This document shows, one piece after another, positions 53,074-61,562 of a stretch of 64,000 nucleotides of DNA. Every line of letters starts with the position of its first letter. Within the stretch, counting starts at the first letter, position 1. The stretch comes from JASGKO01 sp049840595 (lineage in GTDB: Bacteria; Verrucomicrobiota; Verrucomicrobiia; Chthoniobacterales; Chthoniobacteraceae), in the NCBI GenBank assembly GCA_049840595.1, contig JASGKO010000004.1, positions 1 through 64,000 on the forward strand, written 5' to 3'. The position numbers and the translations under genes are program-made. A model generated the notes under the pieces. It was given only the letters and a program-made list of their open reading frames with translations. It was not told the DNA's origin and did not search any database.

Positions 53074-53280
53074 ATGAAGATCAAAGAAATTCGTGAACTC
53101 TCGGTTGATGAATTGCGTCTTCGTAAGCGCGAGCTTCGTCAAGAAAGCTTCCACCTCCGCCTGCAGCAGCAGACCGGCCAGTTGGAAAAGCCCAGCCAGC
53201 TCCGCGCCATCCGCCGCGAAGTTGCGCGTCTCGAGACCGTACTGACGGAAAAAACCCGCAAAGCCCAGGAGGCCCAATGA
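53074..53280 (+). CDS. rpmC: 50S ribosomal protein L29
   Basis: A 68-aa two-helix protein near the tunnel exit. KIKEIRELSVDELRLRKREL and RQESFHLRLQQQTGQLEKPS match the family. The start is two bases after the rplP stop and the stop overlaps rpsQ by 4 bp. Confidence 0.95.
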   Translation: MKIKEIRELSVDELRLRKRELRQESFHLRLQQQTGQLEKPSQLRAIRREVARLETVLTEKTRKAQEAQ

Positions 53281-53555
53281 GCGAAGCAGCAGTAGCAGAA
53301 GAAACGAGCGCACGTAACCTGCGCAAGACCCGCGTGGGTGAAGTCGTCTCGATCAAGATGGACAAGACCGCCGTCGTCCAGACCGTGACCCGCGTTCCGC
53401 ATCCGAAATTCGGAAAAATCGTCAAGCAGATCAAAAAGTACTACGTGCATGACGAGGAAAACAAGGCGCAAGTCGGTGATACCGTGCGCATTATGGAAAC
53501 CCGTCCGCTCAGCAAAACAAAACGCTGGCGTTTGGTTGAAATCATCAAACACTAG
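53277..53555 (+). CDS. rpsQ: 30S ribosomal protein S17
   Basis: A 92-aa OB-fold primary 16S rRNA-binding protein. VGEVVSIKMDKTAVVQTVTR and VGDTVRIMETRPLSKTKRWR are diagnostic. The N-terminal ten residues are an acidic extension. It is coupled to rpmC by ATGA. Confidence 0.95.
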   Translation: MSEAAVAEETSARNLRKTRVGEVVSIKMDKTAVVQTVTRVPHPKFGKIVKQIKKYYVHDEENKAQVGDTVRIMETRPLSKTKRWRLVEIIKH

Positions 53556-53579
53556 TGTAAATTAACGACCCTTTTTCCT

Positions 53580-53945
53580 ATGGTCCAGATTAGATCCAGA
53601 CTTGATGTCGCAGACAACACCGGCGCCCGCATGGCGAAGATGATCGGTGTGATCGGCAAGCCCACCCTGGTGGCGCACGTTGGCGACATCATCACCGCGC
53701 ATGTGCGCGAAGCTTCTTCCGGCGGCGCTGTGAAGAAGGGCGACGTGGTTCGTGCCGTGGTCGTCCGCACCCGCCAGCCCGTCAAGCGCGAAGACGGCAG
53801 TTACCTGCGCTTTGACAACAATGCCATCGTCATCATCGACAAGGATCAAAATCCTCGTGGCACCCGTATTTTCGGCCCTGTGGCCCGTGAGCTCCGCGAA
53901 AAGAACTTCATGAAGATCGTTTCGCTCGCACCGGAGGTGTTGTAA
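53580..53945 (+). CDS. rplN: 50S ribosomal protein L14
   Basis: A 121-aa protein at the subunit interface. MVQIRSRLDVADNTGARMAK, KKGDVVRAVVVRTRQPVKRE and GTRIFGPVARELREKNFMKI are nearly invariant in bacteria. Its stop overlaps the rplX start by one base (TAATG). Confidence 0.96.
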   Translation: MVQIRSRLDVADNTGARMAKMIGVIGKPTLVAHVGDIITAHVREASSGGAVKKGDVVRAVVVRTRQPVKREDGSYLRFDNNAIVIIDKDQNPRGTRIFGPVARELREKNFMKIVSLAPEVL

Positions 53946-54208
53946 TGAACAAGCAGAAATTTCATGTGAAAAAAGGCGACAACGTCGCCGTGATCAGCGG
54001 CAACCACAAGGGGCAGTCCGGCAAGGTGCTCCAGGTGTTGCCCAAGAAGCAGCAGGTTCTCATCGAGGGCGTGCGCATGATCAAGAAGCACCAGAAAAAG
54101 TCCCAGGATAATCCCCAGGGCGCGATCATTGAGCGCGAAGGTCCGCTCCACATCTCGAATGTGAAAGTGGTCGAAAAAACGGAGAAGTCGAAAAAGAAAG
54201 CGGCTTGA
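53945..54208 (+). CDS. rplX: 50S ribosomal protein L24
   Basis: An 87-aa KOW-domain assembly initiator. KKGDNVAVISGNHKGQSGKV is the KOW motif and the end KTEKSKKKAA is basic. It lies between rplN and rplE in the standard order. Confidence 0.95.
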   Translation: MNKQKFHVKKGDNVAVISGNHKGQSGKVLQVLPKKQQVLIEGVRMIKKHQKKSQDNPQGAIIEREGPLHISNVKVVEKTEKSKKKAA

Positions 54209-54215
54209 TTGAATT

Positions 54216-54782
54216 ATGTCAGTGGAACTTTACGAACATTACAAGTCGCACGTCATTCCTGCTCTGAAAGAGAAGCATGGTTACCAAAACGTGCATCAGA
54301 TCCCGCGCATTGAGAAGGTCGTGATCAATACCTGCGTCGGTTCGCAGCAGGATGTGAAGACCGCGCTCGAAGACGCGAAGAAGGAAATCGAACTGATCAC
54401 CGGCCAGAAGCCCGCGGAAACGCGCTCCAAGAAGAGCATCGCGAACTTCAAGCTCCGCAACGAGCAGCCGATCGGGGCCAAGGTGACCCTTCGCGGCGCC
54501 CGCATGTATGAATTCCTGGAGCGTCTCATCAAGATGGCGCTGCCCCGCATCCGCGACTTCCGCGGGGTGTCGCCCCGCGCCTTCGACGGCCAGGGCAACT
54601 ACACCCTCGGCGTTGTCGATCAGAGCATTTTCCCGGAAGTCGAGCTCGACAAGATCAAGCGGAACATCGGCTTCGATGTGACGATTGTGACCTCGGCCAC
54701 TACCAACGAAGAAGCGAAGTCGCTGCTCACCGAAATGGGCGTGCCATTCAGTGACCGTAAGAAGGCAGCGAAGGCGGCCTAA
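54216..54782 (+). CDS. rplE: 50S ribosomal protein L5
   Basis: A 188-aa 5S rRNA-binding protein of the central protuberance. RIEKVVINTCVGSQQDV, RSKKSIANFKLRNEQPIGAK and MYEFLERLIKMALPRIRDFR are family sequence. rpsN normally follows; here rpsH begins 8 bp downstream. Confidence 0.96.
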   Translation: MSVELYEHYKSHVIPALKEKHGYQNVHQIPRIEKVVINTCVGSQQDVKTALEDAKKEIELITGQKPAETRSKKSIANFKLRNEQPIGAKVTLRGARMYEFLERLIKMALPRIRDFRGVSPRAFDGQGNYTLGVVDQSIFPEVELDKIKRNIGFDVTIVTSATTNEEAKSLLTEMGVPFSDRKKAAKAA

Positions 54783-54790
54783 ATTGAACT

Positions 54791-55189
54791 ATGAGTAATT
54801 TATCCGATCCTATCGCCGATTTTCTGACCCGCCTGCGCAACGCCAGCCGCGTGTCCAAGGTGGACGTTGAAGTCCCTTATTCGAAGATCAAGGCTGAACT
54901 CGCCCGCATCCTCAAGGAAGAAGGCTACATCACCGATTTCGAAGTGGCGACCGAAGGCGTCGTCCCGCAAATCAAGATCACCAACAAGATTGTGAACCGC
55001 ACGCCGGCCATTACTGGCCTCAAGCGCGTGAGCAAGCCCGGTCTGCGCCGCTACGTGGGTGCGACCGAAGTGCCCCGCGTGCTCGGTGGCATGGGCATCG
55101 CGATCCTGTCCACGCCGCGCGGTCTCCTGACCGGTCGCGACGCAAAGAAGCAAAATGTCGGCGGCGAACTGCTCGCCTACGTTTGGTAA
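54791..55189 (+). CDS. rpsH: 30S ribosomal protein S8
   Basis: A 132-aa primary 16S rRNA-binding protein that represses the spc operon in E. coli. DPIADFLTRLRNASRVSK and GLRRYVGATEVPRVLGGMGI with the end GGELLAYVW are typical. It follows rplE directly with no S14 gene in between. Confidence 0.96.
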   Translation: MSNLSDPIADFLTRLRNASRVSKVDVEVPYSKIKAELARILKEEGYITDFEVATEGVVPQIKITNKIVNRTPAITGLKRVSKPGLRRYVGATEVPRVLGGMGIAILSTPRGLLTGRDAKKQNVGGELLAYVW

Positions 55190-55201
55190 GGAGCTAAGAT
55201 C

Positions 55202-55741
55202 ATGTCCCGTATTGGTAAAAAATCCATCGAACTGCCTGACAAGGTGAAGCTGAACATCGCCAACGATGGTCAGGTGAACGTCGAAGGTCCGAAAGGCAAG
55301 CTCGCCTGGCAGCTGCCCAAGCAGATCAAAGCCTCGGTTGACGGCAAGACCCTCACGGTCGAACGCGCCAGCGAAGACCGCAAGGTCCGGGCGCTGCACG
55401 GTCTCTCCCGCAGCCTGCTCAACAACATGGTCACCGGCGTGTCCGCTGGCTTCGTTCGCGATCTCGAGATTCAGGGCGTCGGTTTCAAGGCCGCCGTGCA
55501 GGGCAAGGTGCTCAACCTCAGCCTCGGCTTCTCGCATCCCGTTAATTTCTCGATTCCGGAAGGAATCAAAATCACCGTTGCCGACAACACCAAAGTGAAG
55601 GTGGAAGGCATCGACAAGCATCTCGTTGGCCAGGTGGCTGCGGACATCCGCGCCTACTACCCGCCGGAGCCTTATAAAGGCAAGGGCGTTCGCTACGCTG
55701 GCGAGCAGATCATCCGCAAGGAAGGCAAGACCGTCCAATAG
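55202..55741 (+). CDS. rplF: 50S ribosomal protein L6
   Basis: A 179-aa protein near the GTPase centre. SRIGKKSIELPDKVKLNI starts it and EPYKGKGVRYAGEQIIRKEG closes it, as in other bacteria. GAGCTAAGATC precedes the ATG, a modest ribosome-binding site. Confidence 0.96.
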   Translation: MSRIGKKSIELPDKVKLNIANDGQVNVEGPKGKLAWQLPKQIKASVDGKTLTVERASEDRKVRALHGLSRSLLNNMVTGVSAGFVRDLEIQGVGFKAAVQGKVLNLSLGFSHPVNFSIPEGIKITVADNTKVKVEGIDKHLVGQVAADIRAYYPPEPYKGKGVRYAGEQIIRKEGKTVQ

Positions 55742-55744
55742 TAT

Positions 55745-56101
55745 ATGGCTAAGATTAATCCCATCAAACTGCGCCATCAGCGCATCCGCAAGCGCGTGGA
55801 AGGCACGACGGAGCGCCCCCGTCTCGCGGTGCATTTCTCGGGCAAGAACATTTACGCCCAGGTCATTGACGACACGATCGGCAAGACTCTGGCCTCGGCC
55901 AATACGACGGAAGCTGACTTCAAGGACGGCAAGGCCGGTCATGCGAATGCGGCTACGGCAATCAAAGTCGGGCAGCTTGTCGCTGAACGCAGCAAAACCA
56001 AACAAATCAGCAAAGTCGTGTTTGATCGTGGTGGCTTCAAGTACCATGGCAAAGTGAAAGCGCTGGCCGACGCCGCCCGTGAAGGTGGTCTGGAGTTTTA
56101 A
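55745..56101 (+). CDS. rplR: 50S ribosomal protein L18
   Basis: A 118-aa 5S rRNA-binding protein. RHQRIRKRVEGTTERPRLAV and VVFDRGGFKYHGKVKALADA are conserved. It begins 3 bp after rplF. Confidence 0.95.
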   Translation: MAKINPIKLRHQRIRKRVEGTTERPRLAVHFSGKNIYAQVIDDTIGKTLASANTTEADFKDGKAGHANAATAIKVGQLVAERSKTKQISKVVFDRGGFKYHGKVKALADAAREGGLEF

Positions 56102-56104
56102 TTT

Positions 56105-56650
56105 ATGGCAGAACCTCGCAATCGTAATCGTCGGGATTCCGGCGACAAGAAGGAAGCCGACAAGTCCGGCATCACCGAAAAGGTGGTCTTCATCAATCGC
56201 TGCGCCAAAGTCGTGAAGGGCGGTCGCCGCTTCAGCTTCAGCGCACTGATCGTGGCTGGTGATCACAAAGGCAAGGTGGGCTGTGGTTTTGGCAAGGCGA
56301 ACGAAGTTTCCGAAGCCATCCGCAAGGCCTCCGAGTCTGCCAAGAAGGACATGGCCAAGGTCTCCATCTCCGAGAACACGATCCCGCACGAAGTGCTGGG
56401 CGAGTTCGGCGGTGGCCGCGTGCTCCTCAAGCCGGCGTCCCCGGGAACGGGTCTCATCGCTGGTGGCGGCGTCCGCGCCGTCGTTGAAGCCGCCGGTATC
56501 CGCGACGTGCTCGCGAAGTCCCTCGGCTCCAGCAACCACGCCAACGTGGTGAAAGCGACGCTCGCCGCGCTCGGCGCGCTGCGTCATCGCGAAGAAATTT
56601 ACAAGCTGCGCGGCAAGAAGCTTGCCGTCGCCAACGGCAAAGAAGCCTAA
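56105..56650 (+). CDS. rpsE: 30S ribosomal protein S5
   Basis: A 181-aa protein at the mRNA entrance with a role in decoding accuracy. VVFINRCAKVVKGGRRFSFS, GFGKANEVSEAIRKASESAK and GGVRAVVEAAGIRDVLAKSL are conserved. A charged N-terminal 20-residue extension precedes the core. rplO starts 3 bp later, so rpmD (L30) is missing from this place. Confidence 0.96.
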   Translation: MAEPRNRNRRDSGDKKEADKSGITEKVVFINRCAKVVKGGRRFSFSALIVAGDHKGKVGCGFGKANEVSEAIRKASESAKKDMAKVSISENTIPHEVLGEFGGGRVLLKPASPGTGLIAGGGVRAVVEAAGIRDVLAKSLGSSNHANVVKATLAALGALRHREEIYKLRGKKLAVANGKEA

Positions 56651-56653
56651 GTT

Positions 56654-57097
56654 ATGAATCTGCACACTCTCAAACCGCGCCCCGGCGCGAAGCACCGCAC
56701 CAAGCGCCTCGGCCAGGGTGAAAGCTCCGGCAAGGGTAAGACCAGCGGCAAGGGCCACAAAGGCCAGAAAGCCCGCTCGGGTGGCAGCATCCGCCTCGGT
56801 TTCGAAGGCGGTCAGATGCCCCTGATTCGTCGAATCCCCAAGCGTGGCTTCAACAATACCCTTTTCAAGATCCGCTACGCGGTCGTGAATCTGGCTGACC
56901 TCAATGAATTCGAGGACGGTGCCGAAGTGAATGAAGTGGCTCTCCTTGAGAAGAAGCTCATCCGCGGCAAATACGACGGCGTAAAGATTCTCGGCAACGG
57001 CGAGTTGACCAAGAAGCTTTCGATTACGGCAGACAAGGTAAGCGCCGCAGCTCGTGAGAAAATCGAGAAGGCTGGCGGTTCGGTCGTCGCCAAGTAA
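56654..57097 (+). CDS. rplO: 50S ribosomal protein L15
   Basis: A 147-aa large-subunit protein. The Gly/Lys-rich N-terminus (KTSGKGHKGQKARSG) and FEGGQMPLIRRIPKRGFNN are diagnostic. It lies between rpsE and secY, as usual apart from the missing rpmD. Confidence 0.95.
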   Translation: MNLHTLKPRPGAKHRTKRLGQGESSGKGKTSGKGHKGQKARSGGSIRLGFEGGQMPLIRRIPKRGFNNTLFKIRYAVVNLADLNEFEDGAEVNEVALLEKKLIRGKYDGVKILGNGELTKKLSITADKVSAAAREKIEKAGGSVVAK

Positions 57098-57112
57098 CGG
57101 CGGCCTTCCTGC

Positions 57113-58620
57113 ATGTTCTCCGCATTTTCGAACATTTTTAAGATTCCGGAACTGCGGAATCGGGTCATTTTCACCCTGCTGATGCTGGTGGTGGTTCGCA
57201 TTGGTGCGGCCATCACCTGCCCTGGTATCAACGCGGCGGTGTTGCACCAGTGGTTTCTCACCCAGGTGAATGACAAGGCCGGTGGCAGCGTCGCCGCGCT
57301 TTTCAACCTGTTCAGCGGTGGCGCGCTTGAAAATTGCGCCATCTTTTCGTTGGGCGTCATGCCCTACATCAGCGCCTCAATCATGCTGCAGTTGCTCACT
57401 GCGGTGATCCCCCAGCTCGCCAAGCTGGCGAAAGAGGACGGCGGTCGCCAGAAGATCATGCAATATACGCGCTACGTCACCGTGGCGCTTTGCATTTTCC
57501 AGGGCTATCTCCTGGCGGTCTCTTTTCAGAATCCCGAGTCGAACCCGTTCCTGCCGAACATCATGGATACCATCCACAAGCTGGGCATCCCGCTGGTGGC
57601 GGATCCGGGGACGACCTTTATCGCTTTGACGGTGCTCGCGCTGACTTCCGGCACGCTGTTCCTGATGTGGGTGGGTGATCAGATCACCGATCACGGCATC
57701 GGCAACGGCATGTCGCTCATCATCACGGTCGGCATCGTGGCCCGCCTGCCCGCCGCGCTCATTCAGGCCTGGCGCACGTTCGTTCCCTCGGGAGCGCAAC
57801 AGCACAGCCAGGTGAACGTCGGCGTGTTGCTCCTGATGATTGTGGTGCTCCTGCTCGTGATTGCGGCTGTCATTGCCGTGACCCAGGCCCAGCGCCGGAT
57901 CAGTGTCCAATATGCCAAGCGCGTCGTCTGCTGCAAGTTTACGGCGGGCAGACGCAGTACATGCCGCTCAAGGTGAACTACTCCGGCGTGATGCCGATCA
58001 TCTTCGCCCAGGCGCTGCTTTTCTTCCCGTCCACGATCGCCAACATGGCGTTCAAGAACTCCGCTACCGCGCAGAATATTGCGGCGATGCTCACCCATGG
58101 CTGGCTGCACTACACCTTTTACGCGGTGATGATTTTCTTCTTCAGCTACTTCTGGGTCGCCCAGATGTTCCAGCCCGCCCAGATTGCGGATGATCTGAAG
58201 AAATACGGCGGCTACATTCCGGGGGTTCGTCCCGGCAAGCCCACGGCGGACTTCCTCGACTTTTCCATGACCCGGCTCACCTTTGCCGGTGCGATCTTCC
58301 TCACGGGCATTGCCATCCTGCCGCAGATGCTTTCGCAGCAGTTGAATGTGCCTTACGTGACGGCGACCTTTTTCGGCGGAACCAGCCTGTTGATTTGTGT
58401 GGGCGTGGTTCTGGATACGATGCGGCAGGTGGAGACCCACCTGATCCAGCGTCACTATGATGGATTTTTGCGCAAGGGAAGACTGCGTGGTCGTTTCGAC
58501 CGCAGCCCCGCTGCGATTGGTGAAGCGGTGCAACAGAGTGCGCTCATCTGGCTGTATGTCGGGATTGCGATTCTGATTGTGGCTTGGGTGGCGATCTCGG
58601 TTGCCGGACAAATGCGGTAG
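57113..58620 (+). CDS. secY: Protein translocase subunit SecY, apparent single-base deletion
   Basis: The channel of the Sec translocon in the inner membrane, ten helices, about 502 aa when repaired. The first frame carries PELRNRVIFTLLMLVVVR, SLGVMPYISASIMLQLL and DHGIGNGMSLIITVGIVA, then breaks after RRISVQYAKRVV. One G added at about 57,937 gives KVYGGQTQYMPLKVNYSGVM and continues with IPGVRPGKPTADFLDFSM to TAG at 58,618-58,620. SecY is indispensable, so this is an assembly error. Confidence 0.94.
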
Positions 58621-59267
58621 TGAAAACGCGTATCGTCTTGTTGGGGCCGCCAGCTGCCGGGAAGGGAACTCAGGCCGATAAAATCGCCGAGGTTTTTAAG
58701 ATCCCGACGATTTCCACCGGAGCCATGCTCCGTGCGGAAAAGGCGGCGGGCACCGAGCTCGGTAAAATGGCTGAAGAGGTGACCAGCAAGGGGCATTTGC
58801 TGCCCGATGAAATCGTCATCGGGCTGGTGAAGAACTGGCTGATGAGCCATGACGGCAGTTTTCTCTTCGACGGGTTTCCCCGCACGATTGCGCAGGCCAA
58901 TGCGCTGGATGATCTGTTGAGCAAGGCCGGCAAGCCCTTGGAAATTGCGCTTTCCCTGGAAGCCAGCTTTGAATCGATCCAGTATCGCGTTTCGCATCGG
59001 GTGGTTTGCACCCAGTGCGCCGCCAATTTCAGTCTCGGCCTGCATGTGCAGAACGAGATCGGGCCGTGCCCGAATTGCGGTGGCGTCCTCAAGCGTCGCC
59101 TGGACGATGACCTCGAAGTCCTCAAAAAGCGGATGCTCGAGTATCACCAGAAGAGCGAGCCGCTCGTCGAGTATTATGCCACGCGTGGCCTTTTGAAACG
59201 GATTGATGCAAACGGGTCGCTGGACGACGTATTTGCTCAGATCAGCAACGCCTTGAACGAGCAATGA
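58620..59267 (+). CDS. adk: Adenylate kinase, zinc-lid type
   Basis: It interconverts ATP plus AMP and two ADP. The protein is 215 aa and starts with GTG overlapping the secY stop (TAGTG). The P-loop is LLGPPAAGKGTQADKIA, the AMP site is TGAMLRAE and LFDGFPRTIAQA. The LID carries four cysteines (CTQC and CPNC), so it binds a structural zinc as in Gram-positive enzymes. secY-adk-map is a common order. Confidence 0.95.
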   Translation: MKTRIVLLGPPAAGKGTQADKIAEVFKIPTISTGAMLRAEKAAGTELGKMAEEVTSKGHLLPDEIVIGLVKNWLMSHDGSFLFDGFPRTIAQANALDDLLSKAGKPLEIALSLEASFESIQYRVSHRVVCTQCAANFSLGLHVQNEIGPCPNCGGVLKRRLDDDLEVLKKRMLEYHQKSEPLVEYYATRGLLKRIDANGSLDDVFAQISNALNEQ

Positions 59268-60028
59268 TTCCGATCAAAAACGCCCGCGAGATTGAAATGA
59301 TGCGCCAGGCCTGCGGCCTCGCCAACGATGTGTTGGAAGAGGTGAGCGGTTTGGTTCGTCCGGGGATCACCACCGGTGAGGTGGATGCCGCGGCCGGCGA
59401 ATTGATCGTCAAGGCCGGGGGAAAAAGCGCTTTCAAGGGGTATCGTGGCTTTCCGGGGAATATCTGCATTTCGTTGAACGAGGAAGTGGTCCACGGGATC
59501 GGTGGTCCGCGCAAGATTCAATATGGCGATATCGTGAAGCTGGATATCGGGGTGATTCTCAACGGCTGGGTGGGGGATACGGCGACCACGGTTCCGGTGG
59601 GAGCGGTGGATGCCGCGACGCAGCGTCTTTTAACCGTCACCGAACAAACTCTTTACAAGGCGATTCCCTATGCGACAGATGGGCGCCGCCTGGGCGATCT
59701 GTGCTCCGCGATCGAAGACGAAGTCGAGGCGCATGGTTACACCGTGGTCCGCGAATTTGTCGGCCATGGCGTGGGCCGGAACCTGCATGAAGAGCCGCAG
59801 GTGCCGAACGACGGTTGGCGCGGGACGGGGCCGAAGCTGAAGGCCGGGATGACCATCGCGATCGAGCCGATGGTGAATCTCGGACGCGCGGGCATCCGGA
59901 TTTTGCCCGACGGCTGGACGGTGGTCACGACCGACGCGAAGCCCTCGGCCCATTTTGAACACACCGTGCTTGTTACCAAAGGAGAACCAGAGATCCTGAC
60001 ATGGCGAAAAAAGACGCTATCGAAGTAG
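59264..60028 (+). CDS. map: Methionine aminopeptidase, type I
   Basis: It removes the initiator methionine. The protein is 254 aa, M24 family. The metal ligands lie in VKLDIGVILNGWVGDTATTV (two aspartates), FVGHGVGRNLHEEP (His), MTIAIEPMVNLG (Glu) and HFEHTVLVT (Glu). It is coupled to adk by ATGA. Its last 28 bases overlap the start of infA, an unusually long overlap. Confidence 0.95.
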   Translation: MIPIKNAREIEMMRQACGLANDVLEEVSGLVRPGITTGEVDAAAGELIVKAGGKSAFKGYRGFPGNICISLNEEVVHGIGGPRKIQYGDIVKLDIGVILNGWVGDTATTVPVGAVDAATQRLLTVTEQTLYKAIPYATDGRRLGDLCSAIEDEVEAHGYTVVREFVGHGVGRNLHEEPQVPNDGWRGTGPKLKAGMTIAIEPMVNLGRAGIRILPDGWTVVTTDAKPSAHFEHTVLVTKGEPEILTWRKKTLSK

Positions 60029-60219
60029 AAGGCAAAGTCGTGGAGTTGCTGCCGAACACGATGTTCCGGGTGGAATTACCCAATGGACACCGAATTTTGG
60101 CACATATTTCAGGAAAAATGCGTTTACACTTCATTCGGATCTTGCCAGGTGACAAAGTTATGGTAGAGATGTCCCCCTACGATTTGTCGAAAGGCCGAAT
60201 TACCTTCCGCCAAAAATAG
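60001..60219 (+). CDS. infA: Translation initiation factor IF-1
   Basis: A 72-aa OB-fold protein that occupies the ribosomal A site during initiation. MAKKDAIEVEGKVVELLPNT and MRLHFIRILPGDKVMVEMSP with DLSKGRITFRQK are standard. The ATG lies within the final codons of map, in another frame, so translation of the two genes is linked. Confidence 0.97.
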   Translation: MAKKDAIEVEGKVVELLPNTMFRVELPNGHRILAHISGKMRLHFIRILPGDKVMVEMSPYDLSKGRITFRQK

Positions 60220-60343
60220 AAATTTTAACATCGCACTGAAGATTCCGTAGGGCGTCTTCAGGGCGATTTTTTGTCCTCTCGTCCTGGACGCGCCCGTGAA
60301 GCGCGAATGCAGGCGCCGCGGACGCAAGGAAAAAACAAAAACA

Positions 60344-60457
60344 ATGAAAGTAAGAGCCTCAGTCAAACGGTTGTGCGAAACGTGCAAGATCGTAAAGCGC
60401 AAGAACGTGGTGCGAGTGATTTGCAAAAATCCCCGGCACAAACAGAAACAAGGATAA
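60344..60457 (+). CDS. rpmJ: 50S ribosomal protein L36
   Basis: The 37-residue protein begins MKVRASVKRLCETCKIVKRK and ends with NPRHKQKQG. The four zinc ligands C-x2-C...C-x4-H (LCETCK, VICKNPRH) are intact, so it is the zinc-binding C+ form. It is short enough to be missed by length cut-offs. It lies 124 bp after infA and 6 bp before rpsM. Confidence 0.95.
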   Translation: MKVRASVKRLCETCKIVKRKNVVRVICKNPRHKQKQG

Positions 60458-60463
60458 CGAATT

Positions 60464-60850
60464 ATGCCACGACTACTTGGAGTTGAAATTCCGGGCAACA
60501 AGCGCATCGAAGCCTCGCTGCCATACATCTACGGGATCGGGCCGGCGACGGCGAAACGAATTCTCGAACAGGCCAACATCAGCCCCGACGTTCGCGCGAA
60601 GGATCTCACGCCGGAGCAGCTGAACCAGATCATCCAGGCGATTACCGCGAGCAAGCTGCCGATCGAAGGCGACCTGCGTCGTGAAATCCAATCCAATCTC
60701 AAGCGCTTGCAGGCCATCAACTGCTATCGTGGCATCCGCCATCGTCGCGGCCTCCCCGTTCGCGGGCAGCGCACTTCCACCAACGCCCGCACCCGCAAGG
60801 GACCGCGTAAGACCGTCGGCGTGCAGCGCGCGAAAGACGCCAAGAAATAA
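60464..60850 (+). CDS. rpsM: 30S ribosomal protein S13
   Basis: A 128-aa head protein that contacts the P-site tRNA and L5. EIPGNKRIEASLPYIYGIGP, REIQSNLKRLQAINCYRGIR and RTSTNARTRKGPRKTVGVQ are invariant regions. It follows rpmJ and opens the alpha section. Confidence 0.96.
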   Translation: MPRLLGVEIPGNKRIEASLPYIYGIGPATAKRILEQANISPDVRAKDLTPEQLNQIIQAITASKLPIEGDLRREIQSNLKRLQAINCYRGIRHRRGLPVRGQRTSTNARTRKGPRKTVGVQRAKDAKK

Positions 60851-60868
60851 CCATCGGAGCTCATTACC

Positions 60869-61531
60869 ATGGCTGAAGAAAAGAAAGCAAAGGCCCCGAA
60901 GGCCGCCAAACCGGCAGCAGACGCTGCCCCCGAGACTGAAACGAAGCCCACGGCCACGGCCGAAGCTGCGGCTCCTGCCGCCGCTGCGACCGAAGCCGCT
61001 CCGGCGGCCACCGCCACCGCCACCGCGACCGCTGAGGCTCCGGCCAAGAAGGCTCCGAAAGCCAAGGCCAAGAAGGAAGTCGCTGCCGCTCCCGCGGCGG
61101 CAGGCGCTCCCGCTCCCGAAAGCTTCTCGCTCGACCCAAATGCAGTTGAGCCCATCAAGATCATCAAGGCCAAGGGCAGCAAGAACGTCCACACCGGCGT
61201 CGCGCACGTCCTCGCCACCTTCAACAACACGATCGTTTCCATCACTGACCTGAATGGTAACGTCATCGGCTGGTCCAGCGCCGGCAAGGTTGGCTTCAAG
61301 GGTTCCCGCAAGAGCACGGCCTACGCCGCTCAGGTGGTCGCTCAGGACGCCTGCCGCCAGGCCATGGGCCACGGCTTGAAGGAAGTGGAAGTTCACGTCA
61401 AGGGCCCGGGTGCCGGTCGTGAATCCGCCGTCCGCGCCTTCCAGGCGATCGGGCTCGATGTCACCATCATCAAGGACGTGACGCCGGTGCCGCACAACGG
61501 CTGCCGCCCGCCGAAACAGCGCCGCGTTTGA
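60869..61531 (+). CDS. rpsK: 30S ribosomal protein S11 with a long N-terminal extension
   Basis: A platform protein of the small subunit. The core starts near residue 95 (IIKAKGSKNVHTGVAHVLAT) and carries NGNVIGWSSAGKVGFKGSRK and the end VTPVPHNGCRPPKQRRV. The whole is 220 aa against about 129 normally. The extra roughly 90 residues are Ala, Lys, Pro, Thr and Glu only (for example TATATATAEAPAKKAPKAKA) and must be disordered. No internal ATG lies before the core in this frame, so the extension is probably translated. Confidence 0.93.
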   Translation: MAEEKKAKAPKAAKPAADAAPETETKPTATAEAAAPAAAATEAAPAATATATATAEAPAKKAPKAKAKKEVAAAPAAAGAPAPESFSLDPNAVEPIKIIKAKGSKNVHTGVAHVLATFNNTIVSITDLNGNVIGWSSAGKVGFKGSRKSTAYAAQVVAQDACRQAMGHGLKEVEVHVKGPGAGRESAVRAFQAIGLDVTIIKDVTPVPHNGCRPPKQRRV

Positions 61532-61562
61532 TTCTCTGATTGTAATTTAACCATCCTTTTTT

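Noticed and set aside
54800..57247. An 815-codon minus-strand frame across rpsH-rplO
   Set aside because: It spans seven well-identified ribosomal genes on the other strand and has no recognisable domain.
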